The notes below the pieces were generated by a model that was given only the letters and a program-made list of their open reading frames with translations, had not been told where the DNA came from and made no database searches. A DNA stretch of 64,000 bases from Breviolum minutum Mf 1.05b.01 (Eukaryota; Sar; Dinophyceae; Suessiales; Symbiodiniaceae), in assembly GCA_000507305.1 (NCBI GenBank), contig DF239021.1, forward strand, positions 353,769-417,768. The letters are read 5' to 3'. The position numbers and the translations under genes were made by a program. Shown one piece after another: positions 55,640 to 64,000 of this stretch (the first letter of the stretch is position 1; every line of letters begins with the position of its first letter).

Positions 55640-56740
55640 GGTTTCACGGTGACAGCCTTTGTCCACATCAAATCCAAGGAGAGTCGCTCCACATGGCTTC
55701 CAGCCTACGGCTGCAACTTCCCCAAGAAAACACGCGAAGAGTTTGGGAGCTGAATCTTTTCTCGGGTGTGACAGAGCAAAAACTGGGAAAACTTCAGTAG
55801 TTATTTGTGTATCTTTTGTTATGGAGGCAGCTATAGCCACCTTGTCAGACCCCGTTTAGGATTGATGAAGCACCGTGACCTTTCCCCAAGCTTCCCAACG
55901 GCGTTGGCCAGCCAGTCAATGAACTCCGAATCCTGCCGAGTGAACTCGACTTTGCCGCTACCCTTAGTTGCAGCTGCTTCAGCAGTAGGAAGGGTTCACA
56001 AACGAACTAACCAACAGGAGTGAATTGAGAAAACGATGTTGTGCTGGGCTTGGTGCCCAGAAGGAGAAGGCAGACACCACGTCCTGTGCAAATGGCACCG
56101 GCATACAATTGTCATTTTGTCATTGTAGTTTCTGACTAATTCAAAGAAGTTTTCTTAGATATGTAGGTGATATGAGTCCCTAAACTGATGAGATTCCATT
56201 GGTTCTCATGTGTTGCATTTCATGTTTCATCCCTTTCACCAATTTCTACAACTTCTGCGGTTCCCTCCTCGCTGTCGTTCAGCGTGCCAATATTTTTGTC
56301 GCCCACCAAAATGAGGCCCAGCGGCTTGCTATCCTGCATATCTTCAGAGAAAATGAGATCAAAATTTGAGGCGTAAAACGTCAAAGTCCAACAAGGATAC
56401 AAAAAAAAACGCGTCCTTCCCAGCACTCTTAATGGCAGCTACCATGATGCCACGTGCATCCTCCATACCCTTGGAGCAATCAGAGATTCGCAAAGTATTT
56501 CATGTGGCTGGTGGCTGAGTCCAGGACGAATGGCACCGTGTCCAAATAAGGACAAGTTCTGATATCCTTAAAGCCCAAACACCATTCTCGCCCATCTACC
56601 ATCAAATTCTTCCAACAACCATGCAACAAATCTTGACAACAGTAGAAATATCAAAGACATTCTGAATGATCTTAGAATCTTGGCACCAAGCATTGTATAC
56701 CAAAGCTCCCTGCTGCTCCGCGCTGTTGTCCTACAAACGG
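55640..56740 (-). CDS. unknown gene, about six candidate exons
   Basis: About 56730-56635: DNSAEQQGALVYNAWCQDSK and then IIQNVFDISTVVKIC. About 56575-56480: FKDIRTCPYLDTVPFVLDSA. About 56485-56410: CSKGMEDARGIMVAAIKSAG. About 56375-56230: SNFDLIFSEDMQDSKPLGLI and then LVGDKNIGTLNDSEEGTAEV. About 56000-55860: GKVEFTRQDSEFIDWLANAV and then GKLGERSRCFINPKRG. About 55815-55650: SAPKLFACFLGEVAAVGWKP. All minus, in consistent order. I recognise no domain. It could be one protein or two. Confidence 0.45.
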
Positions 56741-57429
56741 CACTTACAATTACGACAGCAGCAGGTGGTGCCCACACACAGGTATGCTAATCAGACCTGG
56801 CGCCTGCAAAAATAATGAGAATCAAAGAGGTCAGAGGTGAATTCCAACATAGAATTGCAAACATATAGAGCCAATTTCAGCCTCTTTTGTTTATAAAGTG
56901 GCCTTGTACAAATGAACTTTCATGAGGCACTGCTTGGTTCCTTGAAAAATATCGCTAATTCCCATATTTTCCGGGGGAGAGCGGGTCACGGCTGTGCGGG
57001 AAAAACGTCCTTGACGAATTCAGCAATCCGACCTGGCAGCCTCAGTTGTAACAACCGGTGGCTGGTGACTCCCAGTGACCCCCCAGTGACCCCCAGTGAC
57101 CCCCGGGTGACCCGATAAGGATTCCCAACCCACTACCGAAGGCAAAACGGGAAGACTCCGGCACAGATTGGGTGGGATAGGACCAAACCTTGGCAACAGG
57201 TCCAACTTCATGAAGAGTGTGTGTTTGAACGGCAGGTGTTTTTTTTTTTTTCGGCCCCGCCCATCGAGCCTCTGCAGAGTCTTTGTCAATGAAGTAAACA
57301 CTACACTTCTTAGAATGTGTCACCACCTGCAAGCAAAATGACTCACCGCTCTGGCATTTTTTTGGGGGCAAATTTTCGAAGTCAAATTCACCAGATTTTT
57401 TTTGCCATAAAATATTTTCGGCCCCTTGG

Positions 57430-57655
57430 AAGCGACATCCCCAACCTGCACCGCTCTCTCAACGCTGGTCACAAAATCCAAGGTGTTTGCTGCCGCGCTG
57501 AGCTCCGAGACCAACGACTGGCACAAAGTGTCGGAAGAAACCAACGAGTCAAGGTATTGTTCAGTTCGTAAAAGGTCAACAACTTTCTTGTCTTTGCAAT
57601 TTGGATTGACTTGACGATTTTCAGATAATGTTTGCACAAAACGTTCATTAAACAT
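57430..57655 (-). CDS. candidate exon, unknown protein
   Basis: The minus frame reads DKKVVDLLRTEQYLDSLVSS and then QSLVSELSAAANTLDFVTSV, a helical and probably coiled-coil segment. The frame continues past a likely donor to 57320. Confidence 0.4.
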
Positions 57656-57775
57656 TGCTAGTCAACCTGCCGTGTACGGCCCTCAGGAATAAGGGATTTA
57701 ATAAGGCCTTATAAATTGATTCTCAGGGAACTAACATACCCCATCTCCCAAAAAAAACGTCCAAATATTCAAATT

Positions 57776-57776
<1 letters not shown>

Positions 57777-57815
<39 letters not shown>

Positions 57816-57826
57816 CCATCATCATC
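57777..57826. repeat. (CAT)n microsatellite
   Basis: About 15 CAT units with one CAC interruption. Confidence 0.95.
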
Positions 57827-58120
57827 CTCTTTACCCTCCTCTTTACCCTCCTGAGAACTAACATTTTGCCCTTTGAAAAAAGACCCAATGTTAAGTCGAT
57901 GATTTTCCTTTTCTTCCGGTTTGAGGTGGGTTTTTAGGTCATCTAAGCTATCTTTAACTCCTTCCATCCACGGAGTTTTTTTCATCCGTTGCCTGCATTT
58001 GTTCCGTGGAATGCTTGCGGAGAATCAGCTCCTGCAGCTGCGAGCGCGCCTGGAGGGCTGCCCTCAACGAGGATTTTGCAAGCCTTGGGGTTGATGAAGG
58101 GATAGTTGGTTGGGGTTGAA
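57777..58120 (-). CDS. candidate exons, acidic and helical
   Basis: About 58110-57990 reads LAKSSLRAALQARSQLQELI and then LRKHSTEQMQATDE, a coiled-coil-like helix. About 57985-57780 reads DSLDDLKTHLKPEEKENHR, then an Asp run encoded by a (GAT)n tract. If translated, this would be a poly-Asp stretch of about 14 residues; equally the repeat may be intronic. Confidence 0.35.
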
Positions 58121-58159
58121 ATAAGTTGGAGTTGAAGTTTATATAAGCATCAGCAAATT

Positions 58160-58160
58160 C

Positions 58161-58241
<81 letters not shown>

Positions 58242-58520
58242 TTCCTATTACAGTATGTTCATTATGGTCATTATCATCATGATTATCTGTATTATCATCA
58301 TTATCATTACTATCATTATTATCATTATCATAATTATCATCATGATCATTATCATTATCATCATTATCATAGTTATCATTATAATTATCATCATTACTAG
58401 CAGTACTATGATTTTTATCATTATCATTATCATTATCAGTAGTAGTAGTAGAAGAAGAAGAAGAAGAAGAAATTGTGTTTGTTGTGGCTCTGGTTGTTGT
58501 TGTGGTTGTTGTACTGGTGG
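58160..58520. repeat. (ATG)n, TTATCA-rich, (GTA)n, (GAA)n and (GTT)n compound microsatellite
   Basis: 26 perfect ATG units (58161-58240), then an impure ATCATT/TTATCA region to about 58437, then AGT and AGA triplets, then GTT triplets. The poly-Met and Ile-rich frames here are artefacts. Confidence 0.95.
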
Positions 58521-58882
58521 TATGGTGTTAGTGAATTAAATTATGATGCCAAAAAACACTTCAAATTTTGACAGAAGTCTTCCGACTAAACTACCTCAAA
58601 CGTTGTGTTCCTCGGAGCATACAACCATCTTAGGCCATGAACCATTCTGCAGCAGCCAAGTCGAAATGGTCCAACCTGCAACGACTTGTCGAATGGATAT
58701 CGACGAAGTAATTCGGTCACTAAACAATCGTTGGCCTGCCAGCGCTGGACTCAAAGAAATCAAGAATTGTTGGCCTTGGCCAAGAATTGACAGAGGAAAC
58801 ATGAAAAATCGTTTCTTTGTTTCGTAATGACAGAAAAAGGACCACTAAATAAACCATCAGATTCTTTCGGCAATCACAACCA

Positions 58883-58923
58883 CAACAGCAACAACAACAA
58901 CAACAACAACAACAAACAACAAA
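58883..58923. repeat. (AAC)n microsatellite
   Basis: About a dozen AAC units, in the same orientation as the other AAC tracts of the window. Confidence 0.9.
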
Positions 58924-59371
58924 AGTGTTCCCTTTGTGCCAGGACAAAAGCCACTAAACATAGGCTCCAAGGCAAGGATTTCTCTCAGGGCTCGGCTTTC
59001 CGATCCCTTGCAGTCTCACGCAGATCTCCCTTGAGGAGACTTGCCTTAAATGCTGAGCTGATAGATTGAGTTCAGGCATGGTGTGGAAACCAACCTTTAA
59101 CAAAAAAAAACGCCCGAGATGGAAGGGGGAGGATACAGTACGCCATGCTTCGGAACACGCTACGGTGGAACGGCCGACCTACAGCTGAGGGTTGGCACGC
59201 ACCACTGCTGTCCAAGCACACTTCCTCTCGATGTTCCAGGAAAAAAAGGGAAATGCAACCAAAAACTCTAACCCTTCCAAGTCCATTGCTGCAACTTCAC
59301 AATACACTATTAAAAGTCTTTGGTTACAATGAGAATGGTTGGTTGAAGCTTCGATATCACTTACTCCAAAA

Positions 59372-59480
59372 CTCCCATGTTTCATGCTTCCCCTCCCAAA
59401 CTGGCGCCTCTGCACAAGAAACATGAGGACAATCTGAAAGTGTGAAGGCCTCTTCTGCCAACACTGTAGGATGGCCATCC
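59372..59480 (-). CDS. candidate exon with GTAAGT donor
   Basis: The frame reads TVLAEEAFTLSDCPHVSCAE and then APVWEGKHETWEFW, ending at a consensus GTAAGTG donor. A second candidate at about 59640-59790 reads MAAEVPNEVLRGGVAMKDAC. Unknown protein or proteins. Confidence 0.4.
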
Positions 59481-59842
59481 CGTTGCCCACCTGGCCGTGA
59501 GCAAAGACGGGTGCAATGGCAACAGTAGACGACAGTGGTTTGATTAACCAGGTAGGTAGAATACCATAAAAGGTTTTTCAGATAAAAATCGGCAACTGAG
59601 ATTCCGAACAGACATCAACATATGTCCTGCACACTTGACGTCCCGTGGAATGCGTCGCTTTCCGATATCATCATGTTGTGAGCTCTCTTGTGCTCCGATG
59701 TCCTCTTATCCAGTTGCCAGACGCATGCATCTTTCATGGCAACACCTCCGCGAAGCACTTCATTTGGAACCTCGGCGGCCATGCGAGTGGCATGAAAACC
59801 CAAGAAAGATTGAAGCTTTTGAATCTTGATAATCAATGCTGA

Positions 59843-61500
59843 CTGCCCGTTTTGGATTGGTTAAACTATATAATACTATACAATTATATACAATATGCAC
59901 TTATCTATCTTTATCCTTTCTTTTGGACAAACCATGGCGGGATTTTGGACTCTCCCCATATGAAAGACCTGAACATCAAACCAAAGAGTCGCATTTTTCT
60001 AAGATCAACAAGGACACATAAATCTCAATTGCAAGGACTTGGGCTGAAACCCCACTAAATGAGGTTCATGAATCTTACAAATCATGGATGTTCCATGATG
60101 GTCATTGCATTTTTCGACCATATTTAAAAATATCCCTGGCCTCTGCGGCACTTTGCATGAGGTTCTTCTCCCATTCTTCTGACGGTTTGGCCTCAGTTTG
60201 GTTCAGCTCCATGCAAGGTTGCTTGATGAAGGAACTCAAGATTCAAGGAGCTGCTACAGCAAAGGTTTTTGAACGTAAAGTTTCAGGGTTCTGCATAGCA
60301 CCCATTGTTATCATCCTCGTTTGAATTGGAGATTTCCTGCTAGATGTTCTATGTTCATAATCAAAACACTGCGGCCTTACGACTTACGACTTACCAGACT
60401 TACCATAACCCTCAACACTTTGCGCCACTCAAGTTTGGCAATGCAAATCTGAGCAATGAACCAACACTTCAACTCCCTGTAATAGGCGATGAATCACACT
60501 TTCCGAACGCCGGGCCTTTGAAAGCAAAACTTCCATACTTGGATGTTTGCTCCGACAGATCACTCAAATAATTCAGGGGAAAAGAAAAAACGTGGACAGG
60601 TATTCAAATAGCTATATATTTTGTGCTATCTCCAAGTGTCGTCCCTGCACCAAGATTTCATGAAAAAGCATTACCGAGCCTCTGCTTCCCAGTGCATCGA
60701 TGTGAGACGCTCTCCAAGAAGCAACGCAAGAAGCTGCATCATTGGCAGAAGTGAAGTTGCCTTGGCTGGAAGTCTCCGTACGAAGAATTCTTTTGAATCC
60801 CGTTCTTCAACTTAGATCCGTCTGACGGCAAAACAACCTGCTATGTTTCCTTCAAAAAAGCCCCAAGGTGAACAAACAAACCCCATGATGTTGTAGTGTT
60901 CTGCCACACCTCAAAGGCTGGAAAGGGCTCTGCCACCAGCACTCCTTCCACGCCTCAAAAAAACCAAGGCCCTGGATGCCTTTTCACTTCAAGTACCCAA
61001 TCCAGTTCCATCCACTTCAGTTTCCCTTTTTCTTGCTGTTGAAGCTATCAAAAGCATGATTGGCAGATGCTGGAAACCCTGACAAACCGCCTGATCCTGC
61101 ATACACAAACACAGTGCCACATTCCAGCAATGCGTGTGCAAGATAAAAGAAAATCGCCGTTCGGCATCCGAAGATCTAAAAGAATGGACTCGGTGCCATT
61201 TCCAGAAAGCCTCTGAAGATTCTTCTGTTACATAATTGACATAATGCAAATTTGGAGCCTATGTGTACACCCTAGTTCCTGGCAGTTGCTTTGAGAGACT
61301 ATCCGAAACATGACTATGGCTCGTCATGGCTCGTCATGGCTCATCTGTGTTCACAGCGTTGATGAAGACCTCAATGGCCTTGTCATCAACAAAGAAGTGA
61401 GACAACTCATGCACAAAGAGTACTTTCCCTTGCAGAAAATAGATGACTGTTGACTGTTGTTTGAAGAACTTTCGCGCCTTAAAACCCTTATAGAGAGTTG
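59843..61500. other. no confidently supported gene
   Basis: Short frames only. A minus frame at about 61100-61240 (TEESSEAFWKWHRVHSF) and one at about 61340-61430 (GKVLFVHELSHFFVDDKAIE) look protein-like but have no recognised family and no fixed boundaries. Confidence 0.3.
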
Positions 61501-61512
61501 TTTGTTTCATAT

Positions 61513-61833
61513 TCATGATGGCCAAAAAAATCTGAGACAATTCCCTTCCTCCCCCGCAACAACCCCAACGAACTTGGAATCCACGTTCCGAAAAAATTCA
61601 ACCATTTCGCATCGCAGTGCCTCATTCATAAAGTCCCATCCACGAGTCCAGGGGAACCAGCCCCAAGGCCAACCCACATGACCTCCACGATCCTCACGGG
61701 GGCGGTGTTATGGGAGTCAACGGGGCGCGGTGTCGTTGGGAAAAAAGACAACGGCAAAGTCGACATGTTTCAGGTCCAAGGCGCGGTGACCAAAAAGAGC
61801 AAATTCTGGTTTTCCTTCGAAAATTCCTTCGCC
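61513..61833 (-). CDS. alpha/beta hydrolase, YheT/EMB8-like, C-terminal exons
   Basis: Exon 61833-61785 (acceptor CTCCAG) reads AKEFSKENQNLLFLVT. A GC donor joins it to the exon from 61692 (acceptor GTGAG), which reads DRGGHVGWPWGWFPWTRGWD and then FMNEALRCEMVEFF, with a stop at 61513. The joined LLFLVT-DRGGHVGW corresponds to the strand and catalytic-histidine loop (GGHxGW) of the YheT/EMB8/ABHD family. The nucleophile elbow and acid residue would lie in exons to the right, which I could not place. The intron is 92 nt. Whether the C-terminus ends at 61513 or at an earlier donor is uncertain. Confidence 0.7.
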
Positions 61834-61926
61834 CTGGAGATGCGAGAAAAATGAGTTTTTGAAAAGACCCCAAGACACTTGGATTGTTGTGAAGGATAAA
61901 TTTGATTCATGGATTCTGGCTGACAT

Positions 61927-63680
61927 TTAGTCATTTGTGAATGTCTCAGATGCAAAACACATCACTCCGTGTCCAATCCAGAGCTTGCAGATTCAGATTT
62001 GCATCATCCCAGGTCCCAAATCAACATCATCCTTGAATTGAATCATCCCATTCAAATCATAAGTCTTTGTTGACCCGAATCAGAATCTTTCATCAAACAT
62101 CACCCACCTCAAGGCATCACAATGTGTAATAGGATCCTCGGATGTGGGCAACTTGGAGACTCATCGTTTTTGGATCTCAAACCACTGAGGACACGGACAT
62201 CCCGAGCGGCCACGGCCAAAAGCGGTATGCTCACATTTCCTCAACTGCGCTTCCACAGTGTCTGTCACACTTTCTTCAAGGGTAATCCTCACCCCATGGG
62301 AGACTACACAAATGGCATCTCTTTTTGTTTCGCCATGTTTCGCCATTTGTCATCAGACGCCAAGCTTAAATCCCGATAGTAGTCCTGGAGAAGATGACTT
62401 TCTCAGTCGAATCTGTCGATACAAAGCGATGCCGGATCTCAGAATGTCCAAATCACACCACAACCGCATGAACGGCATAAGAGTCCATCACATCGTCGTA
62501 GCCATTGAAGACGGAAACGAAATCCTGGCTTTTGCAAAGATGTTCCAAGTTGGCAGTTGTAAGTTGTAAGTCCATCTTGAAAGAAGTAAGAGTGCATCAC
62601 CCATCTCAATCAATCCCACAGGTATACATCAATATCAGTCCTTATCAATATCAACGATACTGGCCACCTTCCCTGACATGATCCGCTCAACGTCCACACC
62701 ACGCTTGCGTGCCTAGCAGAAACTGACATGGCAACATGAGGCACCAGGTATGACCCTCTAAAGCCCTGTAGCCCTGGTGAAATGTGATGAATCTTAGGAA
62801 GTCAAATTGGATCATCATGCCCAAAGCTCTTATTTGGCACCAAGACACTCTGAGAAAAAGGTCACCAAAAACAAATCACGGACTATACCACTCGAGACTC
62901 TAGACTTTAGTGATTTAAGATTACTCACCGCATCGAGCACTTTTCTCCGCCATCACAGGCAGCCTTGATCAACCCTGCAGGATGTAACTATCCTACAGGC
63001 ATCTCACATGGCTACAGGTGTTGGCGACTGAGTTCACCGACACCGTTTTTGTGTCTGTGAACGTTCGGAAAACTCGGATGCGACGTTTCAGCTTTCAAAG
63101 CAAGCAGAAGTCTCAGGTCAGCAGAGTGCAATCATGGCTGGTTGTGATTCCTTTACCACCAAAGTACTCAAAGCTGTTGAAGTCGCAAATTTGCAGATTT
63201 TTTTCATCTGCAACTTAGCAGGTGGAGATAAATAAAATGATTTTTGTAATGACATAGGAGTTTCATTTGTACAGGTCACTTGAGCAGCATCAAGAACAGG
63301 GATGCGGAAGGTTAATAGAGATGTTTGTCATTCCAAATGATGAATCCTTGGTGAATGGGTACTATTGAGGCTTCCCCTTTAAACAAAACATCACCGGGTT
63401 TTTGATGCTGTTCACTTGGCACTTTGAATGGCCAAAGCGGATCTTCTCACGCTTTCAACTGAATGCAGCTTGCCCAAATCATGCCATGCAAAAATCACTG
63501 CATAGGCTGCGCCAAACCACCAGAACCTGCAAATTGGAAAAATCTGCAAAAGTGAGTACAGTCCAACACGTTTTTGAGAAATCCACCCTTGGAAAAACCA
63601 GGGTTTTCCATGAAACGCACCTTTGAGAAACCCTCCGTTTCTCCCAAACTGACGACTTGAAATGGATCTTGAACCCCAAA
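61927..63680. other. no confidently supported gene
   Basis: Presumed to hold upstream exons of the hydrolase. A minus frame about 62165-62345 (EESVTDTVEAQLRKCEHTAF) is the best candidate. Nothing else stands out. Confidence 0.3.
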
Positions 63681-63689
63681 TTCCACGCA

Positions 63690-63765
63690 CCTGGGAGAGA
63701 TGCCGTTCTGCAACAACATCTGTGCTGCAACAACTCCAAGCATCAAGGCCAGGGTGATACCTAGC
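63690..63765 (-). CDS. candidate exon with one hydrophobic (membrane) segment
   Basis: The frame reads GITLALMLGVVAAQMLLQNG and then ISPR before a possible donor. It is typical of a transmembrane helix followed by a positively charged cytosolic turn. The parent gene runs out of the window. Confidence 0.35.
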
Positions 63766-64000
63766 AGTCATGTAGTATCGTCATGAGTCATCGTAGCTTG
63801 GAAAAATAACTTTGAGATCAAAAAAAGATTCGACCATTTTTTTTCGTGACCTGACTACTTAAACTTGAGGTCGCAATCACAACTCTTGCTTGCTTTGTTC
63901 TACCATTTTCTTAAAGCTTTCCCAAGGCACCTAAACTTCTCAAGGCCGCCGTTTGCCGTGCGGCATCCACCGGGCGACCGCTGACGAGGTCTACCGAAAA

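Noticed and set aside
58161..58540. Poly-Met and Ile-rich ORFs
   Set aside because: Simple-sequence translation of (ATG)n and TTATCA repeats.
61717..61926. Frame ending GHRALDLKHVDFAVVFFPND as the hydrolase exon
   Set aside because: An overlapping minus frame (ENQNLLFLVT) joins in phase to DRGGHVGW and matches the hydrolase family, so the longer frame is a shadow.

Overview
The window looks like nuclear DNA of a dinoflagellate, probably a Symbiodiniaceae/Suessiales type; the lineage is an inference. Four things point there. Every gene that can be identified from protein motifs lies on the minus strand. The genes are cut into very short exons, many of 15-70 nt. Introns that can be placed from reading frame and protein homology use GT, GC and also GA donors, with AG acceptors that are mostly followed by G. 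Large tracts are simple repeats. No bacterial operon, tRNA, rRNA, CRISPR array or spliced-leader relic was seen. Because the exons are so short, most long open frames on either strand are not genes. I rebuilt the recognisable genes exon by exon, so their termini are often missing.

Layout by increasing coordinate; transcription runs right to left. 0.1-1.0 kb: part of a protein with a GxGxxG FAD/NAD-binding motif. 2.6-6.4 kb: anonymous candidate exons. 6.6-12.6 kb: a cofactor-dependent phosphoglycerate mutase in at least ten exons, one of whose introns holds a gapped G-rich satellite. 12.8-13.4 kb: an octamer minisatellite flanked by inverted iterated arms. 15.1-23.6 kb: replication factor C large subunit (RFC1) with BRCT, AAA+ and C-terminal regions in about 20 exons, including a 15-nt microexon. 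24-30 kb: anonymous exons and trinucleotide repeats. 30.9-32.1 kb: a BTB/POZ-domain gene. 35.9-36.15 kb: a gene whose intron is almost exactly one 100-bp inverted-repeat element. 37.5-40.8 kb: a calcium-dependent protein kinase (CDPK) with four degenerate EF-hands. 41-49 kb: a signal-peptide exon and a possible DUF3431-like glycosyltransferase exon, plus several unknown genes. 50.9-54.1 kb: a class I cyclic-nucleotide phosphodiesterase. 55.6-58.1 kb: unknown genes and microsatellites. 61.5-61.8 kb: the C-terminal end of a YheT/EMB8-like alpha/beta hydrolase. 63.7 kb: an exon with one membrane segment.

The genes do not form a pathway. They are a head-to-tail array of unrelated housekeeping and signalling genes, as is usual in dinoflagellates. 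The most unusual material is in the introns: a family of roughly 100-bp terminal-inverted-repeat elements with short target duplications, one of which supplies a splice donor, and several other short inverted-repeat families. Together they suggest that introns here are generated or remodelled by small DNA transposons (introners).
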